A stretch of DNA of 64,000 bases from Saliniradius amylolyticus (GTDB lineage: Bacteria > Pseudomonadota > Gammaproteobacteria > Enterobacterales > Alteromonadaceae): the NCBI RefSeq assembly GCF_003143555.1, contig NZ_CP029347.1:1612001-1676000 (forward strand), in the 5' to 3' direction. Under the pieces are notes generated by a model. The model was not told where the DNA came from, did not search any database, and was given only the letters and a program-made list of their open reading frames with translations. The position numbers were made by a program, and so were the translations under genes. How positions within the stretch are numbered: the first letter of the stretch is position 1; each line of letters starts with the position of its first letter. Positions 9,130 through 19,001 of the stretch are shown in pieces.

Positions 9130-9521
9130 TAGAGCTTCCTGTGGCTCATTGCAATGCCTTGATATTACCGGTTTCTTTCACAAATACCACGCGATGCGAA
9201 GGGATTAAGGAATAACAACCAAGCCGACCTATGCCCCGGCAATGGCTTCCTGTTTGTTCAGGAACGACGGAGTAACATTACACGCCTTTGTTATGCCTAC
9301 GAGCTGCTCGTTTAAGCCTGTCGTCATGCCTGCCTGCGAGCAGGCATCCAGCTATTAAAGACACACTCAGAGTGGGAAGTAGTGAAGTCGAGTGAGGGAT
9401 TGCGCCAGGCTATCCTGCCCAGCGCCCTTCGGGCCGCCGCTAAAGCGACGTCCAAATTTGTTCCTGACAAATTTGTCGAACCCAGCGGGGACTCACCCTC
9501 AAACTCCGCCGAGCAATAGCA
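9130..9521. other. Gene-free region downstream of tRNA-Ser with strong hairpins
   Basis: About 390 bases without a believable gene. It holds two perfect hairpins: ATGCCTGC/GCAGGCAT at 9326-9347 and CAAATTTGT/ACAAATTTG at 9453-9475. Near 9391 the 10-base string GTGAGGGATT repeats the T-arm end of the tRNA-Ser gene (9578 onward), and C-rich segments after it resemble tRNA-flanking DNA. A minus-strand frame at 9324-9524 is open, but its composition follows these repeats and it has no ribosome binding site. This is probably a tRNA-proximal repeated tail rather than coding DNA. Confidence 0.5.
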
Positions 9522-9561
9522 CAAACAAAAACGCCCCGCTAAAAAGCGAGGCGTTTTTGTT
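9522..9561 (-). terminator. Intrinsic terminator of the tRNA-Ser gene
   Basis: The inverted repeat CAAAAACGCC/GGCGTTTTTG, with an inner CGCT/AGCG extension, lies just beyond the CCA end of tRNA-Ser. Read on the minus strand the stem is followed by a run of T. The symmetry would also allow termination in the other direction. Confidence 0.85.
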
Positions 9562-9567
9562 TGAATA

Positions 9568-9659
9568 TGGCGGAGAGTGAGGGATTCGAACCCCCGGAAG
9601 GTTTGACCCTTCGCCTGATTTCAAGTCAGGTGCATTCAACCGAGCTCTGCCAACTCTCC
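9568..9659 (-). tRNA. tRNA-Ser (anticodon UGA)
   Basis: A 92-base class II tRNA with the CCA tail encoded (9568-9570). The acceptor stem pairs GGAGAGT with ACTCTCC and the discriminator base is G, as in serine tRNAs. The anticodon stem is CCTGA/TCAGG around the loop CTTGAAA, giving anticodon TGA at 9621-9623, which reads UCA/UCG serine codons. A long variable arm (GAAGGGTCAAACCTTC region) and a GGTTCGAATCC-type T-arm complete the structure. It is a single tRNA gene with its own promoter and terminator. Confidence 0.97.
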
Positions 9660-9673
9660 GTTAAGTGGGGCGT

Positions 9674-9702
9674 ACTTTAATGAGCTTTCCGGACCTTGTA
9701 AA
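9674..9702 (-). promoter_or_regulatory. Sigma-70 promoter of tRNA-Ser with GC-rich discriminator
   Basis: On the minus strand a -35 TTTACA (9697-9702) and a -10 TAAAGT (9674-9679) are separated by exactly 17 bases. The -10 is followed by ACGCCCC, the GC-rich discriminator typical of stringently controlled stable-RNA promoters, and an A/T-rich UP-like stretch lies upstream of the -35. Confidence 0.7.
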
Positions 9703-9887
9703 GGCCTATTTTAAAAATAGCTTTTAAGTGCTTAGTCTTTGTCCATTTTGCGGTGAAAAGCATCAATAAATTCCCCTTTTCCCTCCACTTACCCGAAAGC
9801 CCTTGAAAAAGTGAACTAAACCCCATACAAATGGACTATATAACAGTACAATGACTTCACTATGTGGTTGATAAACCGGAGCAAACG

Positions 9888-10568
9888 ATGAACCCTATGA
9901 ATCAAAAGACGATGTACAACACGGCGTCCAAGGCATCTGTCCTTGAAACCAACAAGGTACTTCGCAACACCTATATGCTGCTGTCCATGACACTGGCATT
10001 CAGTGCCGTCTGTGCGGCCATCACCACTGCCATGCAAATCTCGGCGATCACATCGCTGTTAATGAGCCTGGGCGCGTTGGGTGTGCTGTTTGTGGTGCAC
10101 AAAAAAGCAGAAAGCTCGTCTGCCATCGGTTGGGTATTCCTGTTTACCGGCCTGCTGGGCGGTTCACTGGGCCACATTCTTAACTACTACCTGGGCGCCT
10201 TTAGCAACGGTCCTGAACTGATTATGCAAGCACTGGGGGGGACCGCGGTGGTGTTCTTCGGTCTGTCCGCTTATGCCCTGACCACGAAGAAAGACTTCTC
10301 CTTTATGGGTGGTTTCTTAATGGTGGGCCTGATCGTGGCCATTGTTGCAGGTATTGCCAACATCTTCCTGCAGATCCCAGCCATGAGCCTGGCCGTGAGC
10401 GCCGGTATCGTGCTGATTATGTCCGGCTTCATCCTGTTTGATACCAGTCGTATCATCCATGGTGGCGAAACCAATTACATCCGAGCGACCGTAGGACTGT
10501 ACTTAAGTATCTACAATCTGTTCACCGCTCTGCTGCACTTACTGGGTGCCTTTGGCGGCGAAGATTAA
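9888..10568 (+). CDS. Bax inhibitor-1/YccA family membrane protein
   Basis: About 226 residues with seven predicted transmembrane helices (L-L-S-M-T-L-A-F-S-A-V-C-A-A, W-V-F-L-F-T-G-L-L-G-G-S-L-G and so on) and the family's C-terminal F-D-T-S-R-I-I-H-G-G-E-T-N-Y-I-R-A-T. E. coli YccA binds the FtsH protease and modulates its activity. The frame is open from GTG 9864, but ATG 9888 has a GGAG ribosome binding site at the right distance, so that start is chosen. A strong terminator follows. In E. coli yccA lies next to tusE; here it sits just upstream of the whole tusDCBE operon, so the linkage is kept in a different form. Confidence 0.88.
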   Translation: MNPMNQKTMYNTASKASVLETNKVLRNTYMLLSMTLAFSAVCAAITTAMQISAITSLLMSLGALGVLFVVHKKAESSSAIGWVFLFTGLLGGSLGHILNYYLGAFSNGPELIMQALGGTAVVFFGLSAYALTTKKDFSFMGGFLMVGLIVAIVAGIANIFLQIPAMSLAVSAGIVLIMSGFILFDTSRIIHGGETNYIRATVGLYLSIYNLFTALLHLLGAFGGED

Positions 10569-10579
10569 TCATCCCCCTG

Positions 10580-10604
10580 CGCCCCCTTCCGGGGGCGTTT
10601 TTTC
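10580..10604 (+). terminator. Intrinsic terminator after the YccA-like gene
   Basis: A perfect stem CGCCCCC/GGGGGCG with a TTCC tetraloop is followed directly by TTTTTT. The tusD start codon follows only about ten bases later, so the hairpin occupies the place where a tusD ribosome binding site would be. Confidence 0.9.
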
Positions 10605-10613
10605 ATTCCGGTC

Positions 10614-11000
10614 ATGGCAAGCTTTACATTACTTCTCACTCGCTCCCCCTTTCAGTCATCAGGCCCTGCTACGGCACTGACCTTTGCGCAATCGGCTCTG
10701 GCACTCGGCCACCAAATTAACGGAGTATTTTTCTATCTGGCGGGCGTCGATAACGCCAATGCTCTGCATACTCCCCCGGGCGACGAGGCCAACTGGCATG
10801 ACCTTTGGACCGAGTTTCACCAAAAGACTCAGGTGCCCCTGCATGTGTGCGTGACCGCAGCCGCCAAACGTGGCGTGATTGCCAAAGAAGATGCCAGCCA
10901 ACATCAGGTACAGCCGAACTTACACAAGCCCTTTCAGGCCTCTGGCTTAGGCGAATTGATCAAGCTGATAAGCCAGAGCGATCGGGTGGTGCAGTTATGA
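10614..11000 (+). CDS. tusD: Sulfurtransferase complex subunit TusD
   Basis: A 128-residue DsrE-fold protein. TusD receives sulfur from TusA within the TusBCD hexamer and hands it to TusE for 2-thiouridine synthesis at the tRNA wobble position by MnmA. The active-site cysteine lies in PLHVCVTAAAKRG (about residue 80), as in E. coli TusD Cys78. The start ATG lies about ten bases after the T-run of a strong terminator and has no clear ribosome binding site, which is odd for the first gene of an operon. No better in-frame ATG is nearby. The stop overlaps the tusC ATG (ATGA), so tusD and tusC are translationally coupled. Confidence 0.93.
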   Translation: MASFTLLLTRSPFQSSGPATALTFAQSALALGHQINGVFFYLAGVDNANALHTPPGDEANWHDLWTEFHQKTQVPLHVCVTAAAKRGVIAKEDASQHQVQPNLHKPFQASGLGELIKLISQSDRVVQL

Positions 11001-11353
11001 CCCAGGTCGCCGTTATCAGTCGCCGCGCCCCTTATGCAGGTCACTGTGCTCAGGAAGCCCTGGATCTGGCCATGATGGCGGGCACCTTTGGTCTGGAGTG
11101 CGCGCTGTTCGTTGCCGGTGATGGCGTTTTTCAACTGGTTAAACACCAACAGCCGGAGCCCTTGCAGCGCAAAAATTTCAGCAAGACCTTTGCCGCGCTG
11201 GAGTTTTACGATGTGGAGCCTATCTATGTGCTGGAATCCAGCTTGTCCGAACGCGGTATAAACCCGCAAGACTTATTGCCCGAGGTCAGCATCCTAAGCC
11301 CGGAACTGTGGCAGCAAACCCTCGCAGGCTATCAACACTTGGTGAGCTTGTAA
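10997..11353 (+). CDS. tusC: Sulfurtransferase complex subunit TusC
   Basis: A 118-residue DsrE/DsrF-like subunit of the TusBCD complex. The start is the ATG that overlaps the tusD stop; the frame is open further upstream (to 10805), but that part is only tusD in another frame. The family pattern is visible in AQEALDLAMMAGTFGLECAL and F-V-A-G-D-G-V-F-Q-L. As in other TusC proteins there is no catalytic cysteine at the TusD position, so the role is structural. Its stop shares one base with the tusB ATG. Confidence 0.92.
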   Translation: MTQVAVISRRAPYAGHCAQEALDLAMMAGTFGLECALFVAGDGVFQLVKHQQPEPLQRKNFSKTFAALEFYDVEPIYVLESSLSERGINPQDLLPEVSILSPELWQQTLAGYQHLVSL

Positions 11354-11643
11354 TGACGCTACATCTGGTCACCGCCTCCCCCTTTTCGTCACCGGCACTG
11401 GAGCAGTGTTTGGCACAGTTAGGCGACAAGGATGGCATTCTTCTGCTTGAAGATGGGGTCTATGCGCTCAACGCCCCTAGCTGGCAGCGAAGGTTAAACG
11501 CCCTGAACCAACCTGTGTATGTGCTTCAAAGTGACTGCCTGGCCCGGGGAATGGGCGAATCACCGGCGCTCTTTCATTCGGTGGATATGGCGTCTGTGGT
11601 AGAATTGACGCTAGAGTACAACAACAGCCTGACCTGGACATGA
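11353..11643 (+). CDS. tusB: Sulfurtransferase complex subunit TusB
   Basis: A 96-residue DsrH-like subunit, the same length as E. coli TusB (95). It reads [19 protein letters not shown] and later [12 protein letters not shown], the family's first strand and nucleotide-like loop. The start ATG overlaps the tusC stop by one base and the end overlaps the tusE ATG by four bases. The order D-C-B within one tightly packed operon supports the call even though the protein is short and divergent. Confidence 0.9.
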   Translation: MTLHLVTASPFSSPALEQCLAQLGDKDGILLLEDGVYALNAPSWQRRLNALNQPVYVLQSDCLARGMGESPALFHSVDMASVVELTLEYNNSLTWT

Positions 11644-11978
11644 CAAGCAGTATCGAATTTCAGGGCGAGACCATCGCCACCGACGCCAACGGTTATCTAA
11701 AGTCCATCGATGACTGGAGTGAGGCACTGGCCGCAGAAATTGCGCGGCGTGATGAGATTGAAATGACCGAGGCCCACTGGGAAGTGGTGTACTTTGTGCG
11801 TAATTTCTATCTGGAGTTTAATACCAGTCCGGCCATCCGCGCCCTGGTTAAGGCCATGGCTAAAGAGTACGGTCCAGAGAAAGGTAACAGCCGTTACTTG
11901 TTTCGCCTGTTTCCCGATGGCCCGGCCAAGCAGGCCACCAAGATCGCCGGTTTGCCCAAGCCAAAGAAGTGCCTCTAA
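11640..11978 (+). CDS. tusE: TusE/DsrC/DsvC family sulfur carrier protein
   Basis: A 112-residue DsrC-family protein. TusE accepts persulfide sulfur from TusD on its penultimate cysteine and passes it to MnmA. The C-terminal arm ends K-P-K-K-C-L with that single conserved Cys, and the core motifs [16 protein letters not shown] and [18 protein letters not shown] are present. Only the Cys of TusE, not the second arm cysteine of true DsrC, is seen, so the role is tRNA thiolation rather than sulfite reduction. It overlaps tusB by four bases (ATGA). Its TAA overlaps the stop of a 43-codon frame on the opposite strand. Confidence 0.95.
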   Translation: MTSSIEFQGETIATDANGYLKSIDDWSEALAAEIARRDEIEMTEAHWEVVYFVRNFYLEFNTSPAIRALVKAMAKEYGPEKGNSRYLFRLFPDGPAKQATKIAGLPKPKKCL

Positions 11979-12106
11979 CCAATCAGACCGTTGTACACGG
12001 TAACAAAGGTCATCCAAAGCAAATAAGCCACCAGACCAAAGCCAATGGCCATGGCAATCCAGTAGACAAACTTCATTAGCAGGCGCACGTCATCGGTGAC
12101 TTTCAT
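11975..12106 (-). CDS. Predicted 43-residue single-span membrane protein
   Basis: This frame is too short for usual ORF cut-offs, but it reads as a coherent small membrane protein: a charged N-terminus ([12 protein letters not shown]) then one hydrophobic helix ([20 protein letters not shown]) and a short polar tail ending N-G-L-I-G. An AGGG stretch lies about nine bases upstream of the ATG. The stop codon overlaps the tusE stop on the other strand, a packing that is also seen at other convergent gene pairs in this window. I do not recognise the family. A serS terminator lies upstream of it, so it would need its own promoter in the A/T-rich 12107-12165 stretch. Confidence 0.55.
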   Translation of the reverse strand: MKVTDDVRLLMKFVYWIAMAIGFGLVAYLLWMTFVTVYNGLIG

Positions 12107-12165
12107 CGGCTAACGCCCTGTTGATTAATTAATTGGCCTATTAAAGCGTAATTTTTAGTCTATTA

Positions 12166-12193
12166 CAAAAAAATGGGCCATTTTGGCCCATTT
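12166..12193 (-). terminator. Intrinsic terminator downstream of serS
   Basis: Read on the minus strand, the stem AAATGGGCC/GGCCCATTT is followed by seven T residues, about 27 bases after the serS stop codon. Confidence 0.88.
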
Positions 12194-12219
12194 CTCAATC
12201 ACTTAGTGGCACAGAGTTA

Positions 12220-13904
<1,685 letters not shown>

Positions 13905-13912
<8 letters not shown>

Positions 13913-15224
13913 AGCGCTTTACCTTACTGTGCTGGTCCTGCTGGCGCAGATAGTCCAGCTTCGCCGAGATCTGCTTTTCCAGCCCGCGATCGCTGGGCTC
14001 ATAAAAGCGTGTGCCTTTTAACTCTTCTGGCAGATAACACTCACCGGCGGCATAGGCGCCCGGCTCATTGTGAGCGTAACGGTATTCTTCTCCATGGCCC
14101 ATACTCTTAGCCAGTTTTGTGGGGGCATTTCTAAGATGCACCGGCACCTCGTAGTCGTGATCTTCCCGTGCCAGCTTGCGCGCCGCCTTAAAGGCGGTGT
14201 AGACGGCATTGCTCTTAGGCGCACTGGCACAATAGATGAGTGCCTGGGCGATGGCCCGCTCGCCTTCGGCCGGGCCCACCCGATGAAAAATATCCCAGGC
14301 GTTTAAGCAGACCTGCAAAGCCCGGGGGTCGGCATTACCAATATCCTCCGAGGCAATCGCCAGACAGCGCCGCGCAATGGTCAAGGGGTCGGCCCCCGCC
14401 TCCAGCATCCGACAATACCAATAGAGCGCGCCATCGGGCGACGAGCCGCGCACCGATTTATGAATCGCCGATAGCATATCGTAAAACTGATCGCCGCCCT
14501 TATCGAAGGCCATCACCTTGCCGCCCACCGCATCCTGAACCGCCTGGGGTGTGATCTCCGCTCCCGGGCAAAAATCCGCCGCCAGTTCCAGATAATTCAG
14601 CATCCGGCGACCGTCGCCCTGGCTTAGAAATAACAGCTGCTGGCGGGCCTCTCCGGTGAGCGTGGTATCACTAAAGCGCGGCTCTGCCAGGGCCCTGTCG
14701 AGCATCTGATTCAGATCATCCTTGGTCAGAGACTTCAGTACATAGACCCGGGCGCGGGATAGCAAGGCCCGGTTGAGTTCGAAGGAAGGGTTTTCCGTGG
14801 TGGCACCGATAAAGATCACCGTGCCATCTTCGATATAGGGTAAGAAGGCATCCTGCTGGGACTTATTAAAGCGGTGTACCTCATCCACAAATAAGATGGT
14901 CACCTTGCCGCGGGCGCTGGCCTGCTGTTTGGCGTTGTCGATCGCCGCACGAATCTCTTTCACTCCTGAGGTGACTGCCGAGATCCGCTCCACATGGGCT
15001 TCGCAATAGCGGGCAATGAGCTCGGCCAGCGTGGTCTTGCCGGTGCCCGGCGGCCCCCAGAGGATCATGGAGTGCGCCTTGCCCTGCTCCAATGCGTGAC
15101 GCAGAGGTTTGTCCGGCCCCAGAATATGGGCCTGGCCGACGTAATCCTCGATCTTCTCCGGCCTTAGCTGAGCGGCCAGAGGCACGAAGGGGTTGGTTTC
15201 GCCAAAGTCGAACGACTGAGTCAT
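13905..15224 (-). CDS. rarA: Replication-associated recombination protein A (RarA/MgsA AAA+ ATPase)
   Basis: A 439-residue clamp-loader-like AAA+ ATPase acting at stalled replication forks. The Walker A is [10 protein letters not shown] and the Walker [20 protein letters not shown]. The sensor 1 region [11 protein letters not shown] and the C-terminal MgsA helical domain ([13 protein letters not shown]) follow. The length matches E. coli RarA (447). The gene lies three bases after lolA and overlaps crcB. The lolA-rarA-(crcB)-serS order is the usual gammaproteobacterial one. Confidence 0.96.
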
Positions 15225-15227
15225 AGC

Positions 15228-15830
15228 TTAACGCTGGTCGTCCAGCTCATATCCTTTAGCGAGGTTGTAGTTAAACAGCCCCTGTTCTAACAACACATTC
15301 TGCTGGATATTGTAAAAATCAAACTCACTGGTTTGCTGCTGCCTGTCGAGCATGGTCAGCTTGCTTAGCGTGTTATCGTCGAAACGAATCCTAAGCTGAG
15401 CGATATGACTGTCGTCACTGCGGCTTGCGACCACAAAGTCGCTATCGTCCCGGCTGACGTTAAACTGCGCCCAGGTGTCCGGATCGCGCTGAGCCAACAG
15501 TACCAGCGGATTATTCTGCACCGCCTCGGACTGGTTCATGGCCACCACCTGCTCCACAAAGGGGTCGATGTGCCAGACAGTGTCGCCATCGGCGATAACG
15601 ATGGTGTCGTTGGGCGCGTACAACTCCCAGCGTAATTGATTAGGCTTTTGCAGTTGCAGCAAGCCCTCAGCCTGCTGAATAACGGTGTTTTCGGCATCGG
15701 TCACCGTCTGCTTAAACTCGGCCTGATAGGTATTCAGCGCATCCAGCTTTTGTTCTAACGCCTCTTTGGCGCCTTCGGCCGCTGCCAGGCTGGAAAAAAA
15801 TAACGCACAACTGAGTAGTAGTTTTTTCAT
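15228..15830 (-). CDS. lolA: Outer-membrane lipoprotein carrier protein LolA
   Basis: A 200-residue periplasmic chaperone that carries lipoproteins from LolCDE to the outer membrane receptor LolB. The open frame runs further upstream, but that part is only ftsK in another frame; the real start is ATG 15830, beginning a typical signal peptide M-K-K-L-L-L-S-C-A-L-F-F-S-S-L-A-A-A-E with cleavage after A-A-A. The family motifs T-Y-Q-A-E-F-K-Q-T-V-T and L-L-Q-L-Q-K-P-N-Q-L-R-W-E are visible. The ATG lies one base after the ftsK stop, so the two are tightly coupled. Confidence 0.95.
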   Translation of the reverse strand: MKKLLLSCALFFSSLAAAEGAKEALEQKLDALNTYQAEFKQTVTDAENTVIQQAEGLLQLQKPNQLRWELYAPNDTIVIADGDTVWHIDPFVEQVVAMNQSEAVQNNPLVLLAQRDPDTWAQFNVSRDDSDFVVASRSDDSHIAQLRIRFDDNTLSKLTMLDRQQQTSEFDFYNIQQNVLLEQGLFNYNLAKGYELDDQR

Positions 15831-15831
15831 A

Positions 15832-18273
15832 TTAATCTCTTGGAGGGGGTGGCGGTGCCAACACATCGCGGTTGCCATTGTGGCCCTGGGCACTGACCAC
15901 ACCGGAGTGCTCCATCTGCTCCACAATGCGCGCCGCCCGGTTATAGCCGATGCGGAACTGACGCTGGATACTGGACACCGACACCTTGCGTTTTTCGGTG
16001 ACAAAGGCCACGGCTTCGTCGTAGAAGGCGTCCATCTCCTGATCGCCGCCTTCGGGCTGCTCACCCGGCAATAAGACTTCAGCGGTGGCTTCGCCATTGA
16101 GAATTTCATCCACATATTCCGGCTCGCCGCGAGACTGCCAGTCGGCCACCACATTATGCACCTCGTGGTCATCCACAAAGGCACCGTGAACCCGGGTCGG
16201 CACGCCTGAGCCCGGCGGCAGATACAGCATATCACCGGCGCCCAGCAAGGCTTCGGCCCCCTGCTGGTCGATAATGGTGCGTGAATCCACCTTAGACGAC
16301 ACCTGAAAGGCAATTCGCGTAGGCACATTGGCCTTAATCAAACCGGTGATCACATCCACCGAGGGCCGCTGCGTGGCCAGGATCAGGTGAATGCCTGCCG
16401 CCCTCGCCTTCTGGGCGATTCGGGCTATCAGCTCTTCCACCTTCTTGCCGACGATCATCATCATATCGGCGAATTCGTCCACCACCACCACGATGCTGGG
16501 CAGTTTTTCCAGATCCGGGGCCTCGGTTTCCATGCTCTCTTCCGGTTTCCACAGAGGATCTTTAATCGGCTCGCCGCGCTCGATGGCATCGGCCACCTTG
16601 GCGTTATAGCCTTTCAGGTTACGCACGCCCAGCTCCGACATCAGCCGGTAGCGGCGTTCCATCTCGCCCACACACCAGCGCAACGCATTGGCAGCCTCAT
16701 TCATATCGGTGACCACCTCAGCCAGCAAGTGCGGAATGCCCTCGTACACCGAAAGCTCCAGCATCTTGGGGTCGATCATGATCAGGCGCACATCTTCGGG
16801 CGTGGATTTGTACAGCAGGCTGAGAATCATCACGTTGACGCCCACCGACTTACCCGAGCCCGTGGTACCGGCCACCAACAGGTGCGGCATCTTGGCCAGA
16901 TCCACAATCACCGGTTTACCGGAGATATCCGCGCCCAGCACCATGGTCAGTGGCGACGGAGATTTCTTAAAGGCTTCCGATTCGATGACTTCGCTTAAAC
17001 GCACCATTTCGCGGTTTTTATTCGGCAGTTCCAGACCGATCACCGATTTTCCGGGGATCACCTCTACTACCCGTACCGACATGGCCGATAAGGCCCGTGC
17101 CAGATCTTTGGACAGGTTGCTGATCTTGGACACCTTAACGCCCGGCGCCAGATCCAGCTCGAAACGGGTGATCACCGGGCCCGGATACACACCCACCACG
17201 GTCGCATCCACATTAAAGTCAGCCAGCTTCTCTTCCACCAAACGAGAGACCTGATCCAGCTCTTCCTGGGTAATGGGGTTTTGATTCTTATCCGGCCGAT
17301 CCAGTAAGTCGAAAGACGGCATTTCCCCTTCCACCACCGGCTTCTTGGGTTCGGGCCTGGTATGTTTGGCGGCCTGCTTCTTATCCGCCATGGGGTCCAG
17401 CATCACGGGCTCTTCCGGCATGGAGGGTTCATCCATAGGCGGCAAATCGGCAATCACCGGCTCTTCACGCATAACCGGCTTGTCGTCCTCCATCTTCGGC
17501 TCGGCCGCCTTTTTACGCTTAAACAGGCCGGCAACCTTGCTGTTGCTGGCTGGCTTATCGGGTTCGGTCTCGGGCACAGGATCCGGCTCAAAGGGCACAT
17601 CGGGCTCTGTGGCCATTCGGTTCGGTTCGGCTTGCGGTTCCTGTTCTTCATGTGCGCGCTTGGGCATGGAGATAGAAAAACCGGATAACTTATTGGGCAG
17701 TTGCATCAGCGCCTGAGTGCCGCGAATGGCCCATTCGCCCATGGTATCCACAATCAATAGCCAGGAAATACCGGTCATCAGGGTAAAGCCGGTACAGAAA
17801 AAGCACAGCAGCAGTAAGATGGTGCCAGGCAGATTAAAATACGGCAGCAGCCGGCCGCTGATGGCATCGCCCATAAAACCACCGGCGGAAAACGTGTAAA
17901 TATCATCGAAGTTCAGGCTACCCAGGCCCGTGGCACCCACCATTACCAGGATGGTGCCAATAAGGCGCAGGCTGATGGTCAGGTAATCCAGCTCCATCAG
18001 ATGTTTGGTCTGCTGGAATAAAAACCAGCCTAACAGGGCCGCGGCAAACGGAAATAAATAAGCCACATAGCCAAAGGTGTTCAGCAGAATATCGGCAAAC
18101 CAGGCACCAATCGGCCCGGCGGCATTGTGGATCTCATCGCGAAATCCGGCCTGGCTCCAGCTGGGATCAGCCGGGTCGAAGGAAGCCAGCGACAACAGCA
18201 AAAACAGCGCAAAGGCGCTGCTGATGATCATGCCTACTTCCATGATCCTTTGGATACCGGATAAACGTGCCAT
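15832..18273 (-). CDS. ftsK: DNA translocase FtsK
   Basis: An 813-residue septal DNA pump that segregates chromosome termini and activates XerCD recombination at dif. Four N-terminal transmembrane helices (about residues 20-165) are followed by an acidic Pro/Glu-rich linker (about 200-330) that is much shorter than in E. coli FtsK (1329 residues). The motor domain has Walker [13 protein letters not shown] and Walker [13 protein letters not shown]. The C-terminal winged-helix gamma domain that reads KOPS sites is [25 protein letters not shown]. The protein is complete; the short linker is normal in this order. Confidence 0.97.
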   Translation of the reverse strand: MARLSGIQRIMEVGMIISSAFALFLLLSLASFDPADPSWSQAGFRDEIHNAAGPIGAWFADILLNTFGYVAYLFPFAAALLGWFLFQQTKHLMELDYLTISLRLIGTILVMVGATGLGSLNFDDIYTFSAGGFMGDAISGRLLPYFNLPGTILLLLCFFCTGFTLMTGISWLLIVDTMGEWAIRGTQALMQLPNKLSGFSISMPKRAHEEQEPQAEPNRMATEPDVPFEPDPVPETEPDKPASNSKVAGLFKRKKAAEPKMEDDKPVMREEPVIADLPPMDEPSMPEEPVMLDPMADKKQAAKHTRPEPKKPVVEGEMPSFDLLDRPDKNQNPITQEELDQVSRLVEEKLADFNVDATVVGVYPGPVITRFELDLAPGVKVSKISNLSKDLARALSAMSVRVVEVIPGKSVIGLELPNKNREMVRLSEVIESEAFKKSPSPLTMVLGADISGKPVIVDLAKMPHLLVAGTTGSGKSVGVNVMILSLLYKSTPEDVRLIMIDPKMLELSVYEGIPHLLAEVVTDMNEAANALRWCVGEMERRYRLMSELGVRNLKGYNAKVADAIERGEPIKDPLWKPEESMETEAPDLEKLPSIVVVVDEFADMMMIVGKKVEELIARIAQKARAAGIHLILATQRPSVDVITGLIKANVPTRIAFQVSSKVDSRTIIDQQGAEALLGAGDMLYLPPGSGVPTRVHGAFVDDHEVHNVVADWQSRGEPEYVDEILNGEATAEVLLPGEQPEGGDQEMDAFYDEAVAFVTEKRKVSVSSIQRQFRIGYNRAARIVEQMEHSGVVSAQGHNGNRDVLAPPPPPRD

Positions 18274-18386
18274 AGTTTCGATTGGGATGTCCTTTCGGGA
18301 TACTGCTTACCAGCGCCTAAAGATACCAGCCATCGGGCATAAATCCTAGAGCCTGTTGGCCTCTCATGGCGCCGTTTTCAGCCTGT

Positions 18387-18872
18387 TCATTTAAGGTTAA
18401 TCTTTAAATTGCCGGTGTGTTTCACTTCTTCCATCACCACATAGGTGCGCGACTCACTCACACCGGGTAAACGCAGCAGTGTATCGCCCAGCAGTTTCCG
18501 ATAGCTGGACATATCCGCCACCCGGGCCTTGAGCAAGAAATCAAAATCGCCGGACACCAGATGGCATTCCTGAATATCCTCCTGCTTTTTCACCGCAGCA
18601 GAAAATTCTGCAAAGATGTCCACCGAGGTTTTAGTCAGGGTAATTTCCACAAACACCAGCATGGCGGCGCCCAGCTTGGACGGGTCCACCTGAGCGTGAT
18701 AACCGGTAATATAGCCTTGCTGCTCTAAACGGCGCACTCGCTCCAGACACGGTGTTGGGCTCAAGCCCACCTTTTTAGACAGATCCACGTTGGAAATACG
18801 GCCATTTTTCTGCAGCTCCACCAGGATATTGCGGTCAATGCGATCGAGGTGTTTTGGGGTTTTTACCAGCAT
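18387..18872 (-). CDS. lrp: Leucine-responsive regulatory protein Lrp
   Basis: A 161-residue Lrp/AsnC-family global regulator, very close to E. coli Lrp: L-D-R-I-D-R-N-I-L-V-E-L-Q-K-N-G-R-I-S-N, then the helix-turn-helix with SKKVGLSPTPCLERVRRLE, then the effector domain C-H-L-V-S-G-D-F-D-F-L-L-K-A-R and L-R-L-P-G-V-S-E-S-R-T-Y-V-V-M-E-E. The start is uncertain: TTG 18887 would give M-V-D-N-C, resembling the E. coli M-V-D start, while ATG 18872 is five codons later; neither has a strong ribosome binding site. It is divergent from ald, the usual setting for an Lrp-type regulator of alanine dehydrogenase. Confidence 0.95.
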   Translation of the reverse strand: MLVKTPKHLDRIDRNILVELQKNGRISNVDLSKKVGLSPTPCLERVRRLEQQGYITGYHAQVDPSKLGAAMLVFVEITLTKTSVDIFAEFSAAVKKQEDIQECHLVSGDFDFLLKARVADMSSYRKLLGDTLLRLPGVSESRTYVVMEEVKHTGNLKINLK

Positions 18873-18899
18873 ACAATTATCTACCAATCAGGTTTATAG

Positions 18900-18914
18900 C
18901 AGAATATTACACTG
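18900..18914. promoter_or_regulatory. Putative Lrp binding site between lrp and ald
   Basis: The 15 bases CAGAATATTACACTG match the Lrp consensus YAGHAWATTWTDCTR at 14 of 15 positions. A -10-like TATACT lies at 18957-18962 with no recognisable -35, so the ald promoter may depend on an activator. If so the site is centred about 60 bases upstream of the expected start of ald transcription, a normal activating position, and it also lies close enough to lrp for autoregulation. Confidence 0.6.
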
Positions 18915-19001
18915 GTTTTCATCGAAATTCAGCACACATGTCTGGAAAGCTTCACCTATACTGCGCTTCCCTACTGAAAATCAAAACAGGAAACCTCTGA
19001 A

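Noticed and set aside
9324-9524. A 66-codon minus-strand frame behind tRNA-Ser
   Set aside because: It covers hairpins and tRNA-like repeats, has no binding site, and its translation looks like spurious proteins predicted next to tRNAs.
13913-13990. Fluoride riboswitch ahead of crcB
   Set aside because: crcB overlaps the end of rarA, and no riboswitch-like conserved sequence is visible in that coding end.
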